From Cytophagales bacterium WSM2-2 (GTDB lineage: Bacteria; Bacteroidota; Bacteroidia; Cytophagales; Cyclobacteriaceae), in the NCBI GenBank assembly GCA_015472025.1, contig BNHL01000001.1, positions 186,001 through 250,000 on the forward strand: a stretch of 64,000 nucleotides of DNA, in the 5' to 3' direction. Below the pieces are notes generated by a model. The model had not been told where the DNA came from, ran no database searches, and saw nothing but the letters and a program-made list of their open reading frames with translations. Position numbers and translations under genes: made by a program. This document shows, in pieces, positions 55,357-64,000 of the stretch. Positions within the stretch are counted from its first letter, which is position 1, and every line of letters starts with the position of its first letter.

Positions 55357-56754
55357 ATGCTTAATCACAAGCAACAAACAATTCAGAAGTCGGTAACGAT
55401 CTCTGGTGTGGGGCTCCACACAGGGGTTCAGGCTACCATGACTTTCATGCCCGCAAAGCCGAACCATGGAATCAAATTCCAGCGTATCGACTTGCCTGGT
55501 TCCCCCATTGTCGAGGCAGACTGCGACCGTGTGGTGGATGTTTCAAGGGGTACCACAATTGAACAAAGTGGTGCGCGCATCAGCACTATTGAGCATACCC
55601 TGGCCGCCCTGGTAGGTCTAGAAATCGACAATGTTTTGATTCAGATCGATGGGCCTGAAGCTCCGATCATGGACGGAAGTTCTATTGAATTTGTCAATGT
55701 ATTAAAAGAAGCCGGTACCGAAGAGCAAAACGCCCTACGCGATTTCTTCGAAGTGCAGGATTCTATATTCTACCGTGAAGCAGCACGAAACGTTGAAATT
55801 GCAGCTCTTCCTCTCGATGATTACAGGGTAACCGTAATGGTGGACTACAACTCCCCGGTGTTGGGAAGTCAGCATGCCTCCATCACCAGCATTCAACAGT
55901 TTGAAAAAGAGATAGCATCATGCCGCACGTTCTGCTTTTTGCATGAACTGGAGATGCTCTATAAAAACAACCTGATCCGCGGTGGTGATTTGAATAACGC
56001 CATTGTAATTGTTGACCGGGTGGTTGAACCACACGAATTGGACAACATAGCGCGGATGCTGAACAAGCCTAAAGTTGAAGTAAAGAAAGAAGGCATCCTC
56101 AATAATATAGAGCTTCGCTACAACAATGAGCCTGCCCGCCACAAGCTGCTGGACATCATCGGTGACCTGGCGCTTGCCGGTCGGCCGCTGAAAGCGCAAA
56201 TCCTTGCAGCACGCCCCGGTCATGCGGCCAATGTAGCCTTTGCTAAAAAACTAAAGAAATTAATGCAGGAGGCCGACAAGAAAGGAGTCCCAAAGTACAA
56301 CCCTTCCCTGCCGCCCGTGATGGATATCAACAAGATCACGGCAACGCTTCCGCACCGCTATCCATTCCTTCTCATCGACAAGATCATCTACCTCGATAAA
56401 GAGCGGGTGATTGGTGTGAAGAACGTGACAATGAATGAGAACTATTTCCAGGGGCATTTTCCACGCAACCCCGTGATGCCTGGTGTACTCCAGGTAGAAG
56501 CCATGGCCCAGATTGGCGGGATACTAGTATTAAATACCGTTCCTGACCCGGAAAATTACTGGACTTACTTTTTAGGAATCGATGAATTCCGTTTCCGTAA
56601 GATGGTTTTACCTGGAGATACTCTAGTGATACAATGTGACCTTCTTGCTCCCATCCGGAGAGGAATCGCAAAAATGACGGGCCGAGGCTATGTCGGTAAT
56701 ACGTTGGTTTGTGAGGGCACTATGACCGCCAGCATCGTGAGAAAAGATTTATGA
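55357..56754 (+). CDS. lpxC/fabZ: Bifunctional LpxC deacetylase / FabZ dehydratase
   Basis: 465 residues joining two enzymes, a fusion typical of Bacteroidota. Residues 1-310 are LpxC, the zinc UDP-3-O-acyl-GlcNAc deacetylase committing step of lipid A synthesis: KSVTISGVGLHTGVQ, STIEHTLAALVGLEIDNVLI, MDGSSIEFV, HKLLDIIGDLAL and the catalytic His in RPGHAANVAFAKKL. Residues 320-465 are FabZ, the 3-hydroxyacyl-ACP dehydratase: LPHRYPFLLIDKI, GHFPRNPVMPGVLQVEAMAQ (catalytic His and Glu), FRFRKMVLPGDTL. Coupled to lpxA by a four-base overlap (ATGA). Confidence 0.97.
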   Translation: MLNHKQQTIQKSVTISGVGLHTGVQATMTFMPAKPNHGIKFQRIDLPGSPIVEADCDRVVDVSRGTTIEQSGARISTIEHTLAALVGLEIDNVLIQIDGPEAPIMDGSSIEFVNVLKEAGTEEQNALRDFFEVQDSIFYREAARNVEIAALPLDDYRVTVMVDYNSPVLGSQHASITSIQQFEKEIASCRTFCFLHELEMLYKNNLIRGGDLNNAIVIVDRVVEPHELDNIARMLNKPKVEVKKEGILNNIELRYNNEPARHKLLDIIGDLALAGRPLKAQILAARPGHAANVAFAKKLKKLMQEADKKGVPKYNPSLPPVMDINKITATLPHRYPFLLIDKIIYLDKERVIGVKNVTMNENYFQGHFPRNPVMPGVLQVEAMAQIGGILVLNTVPDPENYWTYFLGIDEFRFRKMVLPGDTLVIQCDLLAPIRRGIAKMTGRGYVGNTLVCEGTMTASIVRKDL

Positions 56755-57551
56755 GCCAATACCCCCTAGCTAACGTTCATCCCGATGCCAAAATCGGAAA
56801 CAACGTAACCATCGAGCCATTTGCGACTGTAAAGAGTGACGTAGCTATTGGCGATGGCTGCTGGATTGGCGCTAACGTTGTTCTCTGGGAAGGAACACGG
56901 TTAGGAAAAAATGTAAAAATCTATCCTGGTGCTTCAATCTCTTCTGTTCCACAGGATTTAAAATTTGCTGGCGAAAGAACAGAAACTATCATTGGCGATA
57001 ATACTTCGATCCGCGAGTTTGTCACCATAAGCCGTGGCACTAACGATAAACTGAAAACAGAGGTTGGAAAAAATTGCCTCCTGATGGCGTATGTGCACGT
57101 AGCTCATGATTGCATCATTGGCAATAACTGTGTTTTGGTCAATGCGGTACAGGTAGCAGGTCACGTTACCATCGAAGATTGGGCCATAATTGGCGGTGCC
57201 AGCGCAGTTCACCAATTTGTTAAAGTTGGAGCTCATGTGATGGTTTCCGGTGGATCATTGGTTAGAAAAGACATTCCTCCATTTACCAAAGCTGCACGCG
57301 AGCCTCTTACCTATTGCGGTATCAACACAATTGGTCTTCGCAGGCGCGGGTTTGATTCAGACAAAATCACAGAAATACAGGAGATCTATCGTTATATTTT
57401 CTTGAAAGGACTCAACAACTCCAAGGCCCTTGATCTTGTAGAAAAGGATCTTCCTTCAAGCCCGGAGCGTGACAACATCATCAGGTTTATCCGTGAATCT
57501 GACCGCGGAATCATGAAGGGATTTTCATCCGGCACTTCGTCATTTGAATGA
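56751..57551 (+). CDS. lpxA: UDP-N-acetylglucosamine acyltransferase
   Basis: 266 residues. The left-handed beta-helix of hexapeptide repeats spans about 1-190 (AKIGNNVTIEPFATVKSDVA, NVVLWEGTRLGKNVKIYPGA), with the catalytic His in AYVHVAHDCIIGNNCVLVNA and the acyl-binding QFVKVGAHVMVSGGS. A C-terminal helical domain has INTIGLRRRGFDSDKI. It transfers 3-hydroxyacyl from ACP to UDP-GlcNAc as the first lipid A step. Overlaps both neighbours by four bases. Confidence 0.97.
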   Translation: MSQYPLANVHPDAKIGNNVTIEPFATVKSDVAIGDGCWIGANVVLWEGTRLGKNVKIYPGASISSVPQDLKFAGERTETIIGDNTSIREFVTISRGTNDKLKTEVGKNCLLMAYVHVAHDCIIGNNCVLVNAVQVAGHVTIEDWAIIGGASAVHQFVKVGAHVMVSGGSLVRKDIPPFTKAAREPLTYCGINTIGLRRRGFDSDKITEIQEIYRYIFLKGLNNSKALDLVEKDLPSSPERDNIIRFIRESDRGIMKGFSSGTSSFE

Positions 57552-58147
57552 ACGTCACTGCCACGAATCTCGGCAAGCGGTTCAACCGCGAATGGGTATT
57601 CAGAAATTTCAACTTCGAATTCAGTTCAGGGAAAACGTACGCCATCACCGGGCCAAACGGCTGCGGTAAATCCACGATGATGCAGGTATTGTGGGGACAG
57701 ATGCATCCGAGTGCAGGAATTCTCCAGTATTCAGACGTTGAGCCTTCCGAAATCTATAAATCCGTAGCTATTGCTGCTCCCTACATGGATTTAATTGATG
57801 AGCTTACAACAGAAGAAATGATCCTTTTCCATTTCAAGTTTAAAAAGAGCAGGCTCCCTGTAGGAGACATCCTGAAAAATAGCGGACTTGGAGCTTCACG
57901 GAATAAACCAATTCAATCCTTTTCTTCAGGAATGAGGCAACGGCTGAAGCTGACACTGGCTTTCTATTCCGAGGCAGATCTGATCTTCCTCGATGAGCCA
58001 TGTACAAATCTTGACAAGACATCAATCGAATGGTATCACGATCATCTCAGGCAACTCCCCGCTAACTCTATAATTTTTATTGCATCCAACCAGGAACAAG
58101 AATATCCCGCATCTGCCGTTATGATTGACATTATGTCGTACAAATAG
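57548..58147 (+). CDS. Single-domain ABC transporter ATPase
   Basis: 199 residues, a short ABC ATPase: Walker A ITGPNGCGKSTMMQVLWG, signature FSSGMRQRLKLTLAFYS, Walker B ADLIFLDEPCTNLD, H-loop region replaced by SIIFIASNQEQEY (the usual His is Asn). It overlaps lpxA by four bases, so it is produced with the lipid A enzymes. No permease gene is next to it. The H-loop change and the missing partner argue for a regulatory or unusual transport role, or a permease elsewhere. Confidence 0.9.
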   Translation: MNVTATNLGKRFNREWVFRNFNFEFSSGKTYAITGPNGCGKSTMMQVLWGQMHPSAGILQYSDVEPSEIYKSVAIAAPYMDLIDELTTEEMILFHFKFKKSRLPVGDILKNSGLGASRNKPIQSFSSGMRQRLKLTLAFYSEADLIFLDEPCTNLDKTSIEWYHDHLRQLPANSIIFIASNQEQEYPASAVMIDIMSYK

Positions 58148-58251
58148 GGTTACTTCATAGGGGCCGATCAGATTAAAAATACTGTAAAACAACGCCAAAC
58201 AGGCTGTTTCTTTTTAAAACTAATTGATTTTTGTAAGTTTAACCGATAAAT

Positions 58252-58731
58252 ATGATGAACATGAAGGCATTTCGTTCTTTAATTGCAGTTGCTTCTTTAG
58301 CCGCTCTTTTTGTATTGTCTGGCTGTCCAGGCTCAAAAAATAATCCTGAAAGCACACAGGACAAACAATTTGGATTACTTTCCAAGACCTGGAAAGTAAG
58401 TAGTGTAAGCTTGGGGGGTGTAGACAAAACAGGAGAATGGACTGGATTTCAGCTTGCCATCTCCGGTACAAAAGGAGCTACAAGTTTTTCATATAGCTGT
58501 ACAAGCAGACCAACGTTAAGTCCTTGGAAAGCCAGCGGAACGTGGGCTTTCGGAACCAACCCTGTAACACAGATTGTCCGTGATGGTGGTACTGCCGATG
58601 AGCAGGCTATTACTTACACCGTTGATGCTACAGGTGCAAATCTTGAGCTTGATTTTTCATACTCTGGTTCCGGCTATACTCGCGTTGGCGTTGTTAGCGG
58701 AAACTGGGTATTTAAGTTGACTTCGAACTAA
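58252..58731 (+). CDS. Uncharacterised small lipoprotein
   Basis: 159 residues; any of three closely spaced in-frame ATGs (58252, 58255, 58261) could start it. Lipoprotein signal with lipobox VLSGC. The mature part looks like a small beta-barrel: LSKTWKVSSVSLGGVDKTGE, WTGFQLAISGTKGATSFSYS, ASGTWAFGTNPVTQIVRDGG and VGVVSGNWVFKLTSN. This resembles lipocalin-like Bacteroidota lipoproteins in a general way. Function unknown. The SRP RNA gene starts 32 bases after it. Confidence 0.82.
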   Translation: MMNMKAFRSLIAVASLAALFVLSGCPGSKNNPESTQDKQFGLLSKTWKVSSVSLGGVDKTGEWTGFQLAISGTKGATSFSYSCTSRPTLSPWKASGTWAFGTNPVTQIVRDGGTADEQAITYTVDATGANLELDFSYSGSGYTRVGVVSGNWVFKLTSN

Positions 58732-58763
58732 GTTCTCTTCCCAAGATTTATTACTTTTGCAGC

Positions 58764-58854
58764 GGCAAACTGGCACGACCAGCTCCTGCTGAACTCCCCC
58801 AGGACCGGAAGGTAGCAAGGGTAGGCGGTTGTAGCGGTGCGATGTTGGTTTGCC
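58764..58854 (+). ncRNA. ffs: Signal recognition particle RNA (small bacterial type)
   Basis: The ends pair (GGCAAAC with GTTTGCC), and the middle carries the conserved SRP core CCAGGACCGGAAGGTAGCAA with the GGAA tetraloop and the AGCA side of the symmetric loop. It forms the particle with Ffh to target membrane proteins. A perfect TACTTTTG (-7 type) lies at 58752-58759 and a T-rich stretch follows the end. Confidence 0.93.
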
Positions 58855-58858
58855 ATTT

Positions 58859-59785
58859 TTATTTTCCTACCACCTTCTTCCCCATTCCTTTAACGGCCGA
58901 GGTGCAGAAAAACCCAACTACTTTACTTCCACCTGAGTTGGTATTATAAACATTGCTTGTGACGTTAGCCAATGGTTGTGCAAACAGCTCTCCAAAACCA
59001 CCATTACGTTGCGTTTGTACAGACACTTGCTGCAGGTGATTAAATGCTTCCAATGTAATGGAGTGAATCTCCACGTACGCTGAGTCGCCGGGTACATATG
59101 GTTTCAAAAGCCTGTTTTTGTCTTGAGGGTCAGTATCAAATGGATTCATCGAACGTCTGATCGGAGGGATAAGTGTCACTCCATCAAAATTCCCACCGGC
59201 TGAAAATCCTGCATCGTAAGCAATACTGATTTCTGAAGGCTTACCCAAAAGGACCCCATTCTTATAAGTGCGTATCCAATACAAGTCACCAGGCCCTACA
59301 AGATCGTCTGCCCAAAATTCCCCGATATAAGATCCATCTGGAAATTGCTGAGGGTTTTTGGTCGAAAATGAAATGCTGTCGATCTTGGTTGTGCGCCTCA
59401 TTACTGAATTAGCTTCGAAAGTTTCCCCACCAACCTGAACAGTGAGTTTGTACTTCCTTCCCACCTCCCCAAATTTTTGCCCGATGGCTGGCGTCCATTG
59501 ATAAAGGCCGGAGTTTGTACCATTGTCAAGGAAATTGTAAACAGCGCCAAGGTCATCCGTAATAGTAACGGTAGCTCCACTTACAGCAGGAGGTATGGTG
59601 GCATCAAAATAAGATTGAGTCTTTGAAAGCTGAACTACCTGGGCACCTGGTTTGTCATTAAGCCATGCCTCCACTACAAGCAGTGGTGGTGCATTCTGTA
59701 ATTCAGGAGAAATTGTCTTCTCACAAGAACTAAAGATCAATGAAAGCACCAAGGCAAATGACAATATGGATATATTCTTTTTCAT
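58859..59785 (-). CDS. DUF4249-family lipoprotein
   Basis: 308 residues. Lipoprotein signal (ILSFALVLSLIFSSCEKTIS). The DUF4249 pattern is seen in PPLLVVEAWLNDKPGAQVVQ, LSKTQSYFDATIPPAVSGAT, VTITDDLGAVYNF and YKLTVQVGGETFEANSVMRR; the C-terminal half carries LEAFNHLQQVSVQTQRNGG. These lipoproteins almost always follow a TonB-dependent receptor gene, as here (six bases apart), and are thought to be its surface partner, in a way that recalls SusD. Ligand unknown. Confidence 0.93.
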   Translation of the reverse strand: MKKNISILSFALVLSLIFSSCEKTISPELQNAPPLLVVEAWLNDKPGAQVVQLSKTQSYFDATIPPAVSGATVTITDDLGAVYNFLDNGTNSGLYQWTPAIGQKFGEVGRKYKLTVQVGGETFEANSVMRRTTKIDSISFSTKNPQQFPDGSYIGEFWADDLVGPGDLYWIRTYKNGVLLGKPSEISIAYDAGFSAGGNFDGVTLIPPIRRSMNPFDTDPQDKNRLLKPYVPGDSAYVEIHSITLEAFNHLQQVSVQTQRNGGFGELFAQPLANVTSNVYNTNSGGSKVVGFFCTSAVKGMGKKVVGK

Positions 59786-59791
59786 GCTATA

Positions 59792-62179
59792 TCAAAAATT
59801 AAAGTTGTAAGAGAAGGCAGGAACCATTGATCCTATAATAGAAACCTGTGTGGCCTGCGACTGGATCGGCTGGCCTTGTGGCAACCGCTGGTCGTATTGT
59901 GAAAAGTAAATTGAGAATGGATTCTGCCTCGCATAGACATTGTAAATGCTGAACACCCAGTAATCGTGGTTTTTACGTGGCTTGCCGTTCTTTTCGCGCT
60001 TGCCGTCAATTCGCAACGAAACATCAAGCCGGTGATACGCGGGGACACGTACATTGTTCCGGGTATCATAGGCATTCAAGGGAATCAAAATCCCGTTCTC
60101 TACATAACGCGATGTAGGGAATGTGGCTGGTGTGCCTGACAGGAATACAAAGTTGGCAGAGAAAGACATGCGTTGATCCACTTCATAAAATAAGGCCAAT
60201 TTCAGATTGTGCCGTTGATCATAACGGGTGGGATACCAGTCGTTATTATTGATGCCGTTTACTTTCATTTCCGTTTTAGCGAGCGTATAGCTCACCCATC
60301 CGTTAAATCTGCCCGTCTTTTTGTGCAGATAAAACTCAAGTCCGTAAGCCCTTCCCTGACCACTGAGCAAATCTCCTTCAATGAATTTATTGATAAGCAG
60401 GTCAGCCCCGTTGATGTAGTCTATTTGATTTTCCGTGGTTCTGAGATAAGATTCTACTGAAGCTTCCCACTGATGGTCTTTGCCAATAGTTCTGAAGTAG
60501 CCTAGTGCATACTGGTCACCGATCTCGGGCAAAATTGTCTTTGATGTGGGCGTCCAGACATCCAGAGGATTGGAAGCTGTCGTATTAGATATTAAATGGA
60601 GGTATTGTACCATCCGATTATAGCTGGCCTTAATTGAGCTTATTTGATTGATCTGGTACTTGGCTGAGAGGCGGGGCTGAAAATTATTGAACTGGACTAC
60701 GGTCTCACCATTCTTATAGACCTCATAAGACTTCACACTTCTCCGAATACCGGGAACAGTGTCATTATACTGGTAGACTGTATCCGGCCCGAGTGTTCTG
60801 AAGTGCGAAAACCGGAGTCCGTATTCCAGCGAAACTTTGTCGCTCAAACGTTGATTGTTGCTGGCATAGAGAGATGCCTCCATATTGTATTTCTTGGGAA
60901 GGCTCACATCCCGCTCCGCTCCATTGGTGACACCGATAGTGTTGGCAGGAACGAAATAGTAGTAGATACCCTCAGCACCAAAGGAGAATTCATTGTTGCT
61001 GTTGATATAGTAAGTGAACTCTGGCTTAGCTATAAAATTTGTTATCGAAGAATTCCAGATAAACCTGTTGTTAGCATCATTGCTGAATTTGAGATGATAA
61101 GAATATTCACTGTAGACACCAGTGAGATTGGCAAACAAGCGTTTGTTGAATAAATGGTTCCACCTGGCAGTTGCTGTCTGATTGCCCCAGCTGAAACCCT
61201 GGTCTTTTGCAAAAAAGAAATTATCCCTTCCAAAATATCCCGAAAGAAAAACACGGTCGCGATTGCTGAAGCGGTAATTAGCTTTTGCAGTAAGGTCATA
61301 AAAATTAAGTGTAGCACCATCCTGCAGCGCTTTCACAAATGGTCTGGCCAGCACATCAATGTAGGAACGCCTTGCTGCTAAAATAAATGAACCCTTGTTC
61401 TTAAGAATAGGACCCTCAAAGGCAACGCGGCTGAAAATGGTGCCAACCCCTCCGGACAATTCAAACTTCTTATTGTTTCCTTCCTTCATCCTGACATCCA
61501 ATATAGACGAGAGCCTTCCGCCAAAGCGGGACGGAATCCCACCCTTGTAGAGTTTCGTGTCAATGACGGCATCAGGATTGAAAACCGAGAAGAAACCAAG
61601 CATATGTGACGCGTTGTATACCGGAGCTTCGTCCAGCAATATCAGGTTCTGCCCCACGCTTCCTCCGCGTGAATTATACCCGGTCGCCCCCTCTCCTACC
61701 GAGCTGATGCCGGGAATCATCTGTATTGCTTTGATTACGTCTACTTCGCCAAGAAAGGCGGGAATCTTCTTAATGGTTTTAATATCGAGCTCGGCAGTAC
61801 TCATCTCCGTACTTTGTACTTTGTACAACGGATCATCTTTTTCAGTCTTCACAACTACTTCTTCGAGCTGAATGGACTCCTCCGACAATTCAATGTCCAG
61901 ACGTTGGTCTTCCTGAAGAGATACTTGCTTTTCGACTTTGGTATACCCTACATAGCTAAAGATAATCGTATAAGTACCCGACGGTACCGTGATCGAATAA
62001 AAGCCGTAGGCATTGGCTTCCGCGCCTGTGTTCAACTCCTTAATGAACAATGTTGCACCAATAAGCGCTTCGCCATTAGAAGCATCCTTGATACTGCCGT
62101 TCAAAGTATGCTTGGTTTGAGTAAATCCTGAAACAACAACCAGAACCAGAAGTGAAGTGAAGTGTAAGCGTATAGGCAT
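59792..62179 (-). CDS. TonB-dependent receptor with CarboxypepD-reg-like domain
   Basis: 795 residues. Signal peptide, then a CarboxypepD_reg-like domain (HTLNGSIKDASNGEALIGAT, NAYGFYSITVPSGTYTI), the region QLEEVVVKTEKDD, the plug (VDVIKAIQMIPGISSVGEGA, GYNSRGGSVGQNLILLDEAP) and a barrel ending SMVPAFSYNFNF. Landmarks typical of the DUF4249-linked receptors include MLGFFSVFNPDAVIDTKLYK and GGIPSRFGGRLSSILDVRMK. It takes up an unknown ligand with TonB energy. It is the first gene of the pair. Confidence 0.95.
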   Translation of the reverse strand: MPIRLHFTSLLVLVVVSGFTQTKHTLNGSIKDASNGEALIGATLFIKELNTGAEANAYGFYSITVPSGTYTIIFSYVGYTKVEKQVSLQEDQRLDIELSEESIQLEEVVVKTEKDDPLYKVQSTEMSTAELDIKTIKKIPAFLGEVDVIKAIQMIPGISSVGEGATGYNSRGGSVGQNLILLDEAPVYNASHMLGFFSVFNPDAVIDTKLYKGGIPSRFGGRLSSILDVRMKEGNNKKFELSGGVGTIFSRVAFEGPILKNKGSFILAARRSYIDVLARPFVKALQDGATLNFYDLTAKANYRFSNRDRVFLSGYFGRDNFFFAKDQGFSWGNQTATARWNHLFNKRLFANLTGVYSEYSYHLKFSNDANNRFIWNSSITNFIAKPEFTYYINSNNEFSFGAEGIYYYFVPANTIGVTNGAERDVSLPKKYNMEASLYASNNQRLSDKVSLEYGLRFSHFRTLGPDTVYQYNDTVPGIRRSVKSYEVYKNGETVVQFNNFQPRLSAKYQINQISSIKASYNRMVQYLHLISNTTASNPLDVWTPTSKTILPEIGDQYALGYFRTIGKDHQWEASVESYLRTTENQIDYINGADLLINKFIEGDLLSGQGRAYGLEFYLHKKTGRFNGWVSYTLAKTEMKVNGINNNDWYPTRYDQRHNLKLALFYEVDQRMSFSANFVFLSGTPATFPTSRYVENGILIPLNAYDTRNNVRVPAYHRLDVSLRIDGKREKNGKPRKNHDYWVFSIYNVYARQNPFSIYFSQYDQRLPQGQPIQSQATQVSIIGSMVPAFSYNFNF

Positions 62180-62364
62180 AAGGGCGGTAAAATTAAATAA
62201 TCAAGTGGTAAACGTATTACTATCTTAAATGTTTTGGAGTTATACTTATCAAATGACAACTGATAAGCCACTTCCCCCTATTCAGATTTCATTCTTAATT
62301 ATTAAATAACATCTCGCATCCATCTAGCAAATCAATTAGCTTTGCAATACTTAAACCATTGCAA

Positions 62365-63021
62365 ATGAAGTTCTTTATTGACACAGCGAATCTTAACGAA
62401 ATCAAAGAGGCACACAACCTGGGAGTCCTCGATGGAGTTACTACCAATCCTTCACTCATGGCCAAAGAAGGCATTGCCGGTAAAGAGAAGGTAATGGCCC
62501 ATTACAAAGCCATTTGTAGCATTGTTGACAACAACGTAAGTGCCGAGGTAATTGCTACGGAATTTGATGCCATCATCGCAGAAGGTAAGGAGCTAGCCAA
62601 AATCGACAGTAAGATCGTGGTCAAAGTACCCATGATCAAGGACGGAGTTAAAGCGATTAAAAAATTTACCAGTGAGGGTATTCGTACTAACTGTACATTA
62701 GTATTTTCTGCTGGTCAGGCCTTGCTTGCTGCTAAAGCCGGTGCAAGCTACGTATCACCTTTTATTGGACGGTTGGATGATATCTCACAAGATGGCCTTG
62801 AGTTGATTGCACAGATACGCTTGATCTATGACAATTACGGATACAAAACCGAAGTTCTGGCTGCGAGTATCCGTCACACGATGCACTTGATCAAGTGTGC
62901 TGAAATTGGCTCAGATGTAGTTACCTGCCCCTTAAAGGTAATTACGGATTTACTCAACCACCCGCTTACTGATAGTGGCCTCGCCAAGTTTCTAGCTGAT
63001 CATAAAAAAGTGAACGGTTGA
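62365..63021 (+). CDS. Transaldolase / fructose-6-phosphate aldolase family enzyme
   Basis: 218 residues from the ATG at 62365 (MKFFIDTANLNEIKEAHNLG); a TTG two codons earlier was rejected. Small transaldolases (TalC/MipB/FSA type) have this length. Motifs: GVLDGVTTNPSLMAKEG, KIVVKVPMIKDGVKAIK with the Schiff-base Lys, TLVFSAGQALLAAKAGASYV, SPFIGRLDDISQDG and AASIRHTMHLIKCAEIGSDV. It shuttles three-carbon units in the pentose phosphate pathway or cleaves fructose-6-phosphate; sequence alone does not separate the two. TAGCTTTG at 62337-62344 is a candidate -7 element. Confidence 0.94.
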   Translation: MKFFIDTANLNEIKEAHNLGVLDGVTTNPSLMAKEGIAGKEKVMAHYKAICSIVDNNVSAEVIATEFDAIIAEGKELAKIDSKIVVKVPMIKDGVKAIKKFTSEGIRTNCTLVFSAGQALLAAKAGASYVSPFIGRLDDISQDGLELIAQIRLIYDNYGYKTEVLAASIRHTMHLIKCAEIGSDVVTCPLKVITDLLNHPLTDSGLAKFLADHKKVNG

Positions 63022-63031
63022 ATTTTTCCGG

Positions 63032-63370
63032 ATGCTGACCCTTCATAACCTGAAGATGAATGTAATCGAGACTGCTCCCAATGGAGTTGTTAACCGCGAT
63101 ACGATCTTCTCTTTCAGGCAAGACGGAGAGATTGTTTCATCCGAATACAAAGGCGGCCATGTGGTCACTGGATTCCTTGTTGGAAAAATGACTGGTGAGA
63201 CATTGAATTTTTCCTACTGCCAGCTTCAGGACAACGGCATGCTCGACAATGGTTTTTCGACTTGTGAAGTACGTAAGTCCCCTGCCGGTAAGATCCAGCT
63301 CGTTGAAAATTTTGAATGGAAATCCCGGCCGGGAGAAAAGGGAGTTAATATTTTTGAAGAAATAAGTTGA
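63032..63370 (+). CDS. Small conserved protein (often labelled N-acetylglutamate synthase)
   Basis: 112 residues, no signal. The pattern TIFSFRQDGEIVSSEYKGGH, VTGFLVGKMTGETLNFSYCQ, LDNGFSTCEVRKSPAGKIQL and NFEWKSRPGEKGVNIFEEI matches a group of short proteins widely found in bacteria. They are often named N-acetylglutamate synthase in databases without support from the sequence; no acetyltransferase fold is visible. It lies between the transaldolase and ftsE with short gaps (10 and 2 bases), so it may be co-transcribed. Confidence 0.82.
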   Translation: MLTLHNLKMNVIETAPNGVVNRDTIFSFRQDGEIVSSEYKGGHVVTGFLVGKMTGETLNFSYCQLQDNGMLDNGFSTCEVRKSPAGKIQLVENFEWKSRPGEKGVNIFEEIS

Positions 63371-63372
63371 CT

Positions 63373-64000
63373 ATGTTTTCCACCGATCCTGTTGTTCGCG
63401 TTCGCGAAGCTTCTGTTTTTCAGGGCAAAAGCACGGTGCTTGACAATATCACCTTTGAAATTGAAAAAGGTGAATTTGTTTTCCTGATCGGGAGAACCGG
63501 TTCTGGCAAATCTTCTTTATTAAAAACCATGTATGCAGACCTTCCGCTGCGACTGGGTGATATTGACGTTGCCGGCTACAATATCCGGGGTATCAAAAAC
63601 AATGAGGTGCCGATGCTTCGGAGAAAAGTGGGGATCATCTTCCAGGATTTTCAACTGCTTCAGGATCGTTCAATTTCGGAAAACCTCATTTTCGTAATGA
63701 AAGCCACTGGCTGGTCCGACAATGCCAAAATGAAAAATCGTCTGGCCGAAGTGCTGATGCAGGTCGGCCTCGGGTCTGTAGAAAAGAAAATGCCTCATCA
63801 GCTTTCAGGCGGAGAACAGCAACGCGTGGTAATTGCCCGCGCGTTGATCAATGAACCCGTAATCCTGATTGCGGATGAACCTACCGGGAACCTCGACCCT
63901 GAAGTTTCAAACGGAATCCTGAAAGTCTTCCAACAAATTAATAGAAGCGGAACAGCTATTCTGATGGCCACTCATAGTTACGGATTGATCAAAAAATTCC
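63373..64000 (+). CDS. ftsE: Cell-division ATP-binding protein FtsE, 3' part missing
   Basis: 209 codons visible; the gene runs off the window. ABC ATPase with Walker [20 protein letters not shown], the FtsE-type [20 protein letters not shown] (Q-loop), signature [20 protein letters not shown], Walker [16 protein letters not shown] and the H-loop [11 protein letters not shown]. In Bacteroidota, FtsE typically has this N-terminus ([20 protein letters not shown]). With FtsX, it controls cell-wall hydrolases at the septum. Starts two bases after the upstream stop. Confidence 0.93.
   Translation, partial: MFSTDPVVRVREASVFQGKSTVLDNITFEIEKGEFVFLIGRTGSGKSSLLKTMYADLPLRLGDIDVAGYNIRGIKNNEVPMLRRKVGIIFQDFQLLQDRSISENLIFVMKATGWSDNAKMKNRLAEVLMQVGLGSVEKKMPHQLSGGEQQRVVIARALINEPVILIADEPTGNLDPEVSNGILKVFQQINRSGTAILMATHSYGLIKKF

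Overview
The window looks like chromosomal DNA of a member of the Bacteroidota, most likely class Cytophagia. The support is: a SusC/SusD pair, proteins with type IX secretion (T9SS) C-terminal domains, a fused LpxC-FabZ gene, a NagB/PIG-L fusion, a DnaG primase without zinc ligands, FtsX-type permeases typical of the phylum, and TTTG-N19-TAnnTTTG promoters in place of -35/-10 boxes. Genes are dense, many start codons overlap the previous stop (TAATG, TGATG, ATGA), and I see no phage, insertion sequence or CRISPR array. This is mostly ordinary core genome with a few accessory patches.

Layout. 0-1.4 kb: galactokinase and the beginning of a sodium/sugar symporter. 1.5-7.1 kb: a large FtsX-type permease, a YfhO-like membrane protein and a small lipoprotein. 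7.2-11.6 kb: an intradiol-dioxygenase-like protein coupled to an unknown gene, a LytTR two-component system and an unknown lipoprotein. 11.7-24 kb: an S9 peptidase, a CAT-anticodon tRNA, a HAD phosphatase plus site-2 protease, then a leftward run holding Mrp and NFU (Fe-S cluster assembly), an M43 metalloprotease, Ddl, a PASTA protein and a T9SS cargo protein. 24-30 kb: CAP protein, dnaG, ribBA, an unknown exported protein, surE, an ElyC-like protein. 30-34 kb: an ABCG-like transporter with extra N-terminal domains and a lipoprotein. 34-42 kb: lacI-nagB/PIG-L facing away from susC-susD across two palindromic operators, which I read as an amino-sugar acquisition and catabolism locus. 42-49.5 kb: small membrane and secreted proteins, a TIM-barrel/FGE-fold fusion, a sugar isomerase-like protein, a YfiR-like protein, an XRE regulator and two small genes. 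49.5-55.2 kb: a methyltransferase/membrane-protein pair and the glycerol operon glpF-glpK-glpD. 55.3-58.2 kb: lpxC/fabZ-lpxA-ABC ATPase, all translationally overlapped. 58.2-64 kb: a lipoprotein, the SRP RNA, a DUF4249/TonB receptor pair, a small transaldolase, a small conserved protein and the start of ftsE.

The parts most worth following up are the lacI/susC control region, the NagB/PIG-L fusion (the Asp of the NagB triad is Asn here and no nagA is present in the window), the secreted TIM-barrel/FGE fusion without FGE cysteines, the reversed 54/58 pair in the tRNA T loop, and several long perfect inverted repeats between genes. I did not find an unmistakably new multi-gene system. All calls are from reading the sequence; no database search was run.
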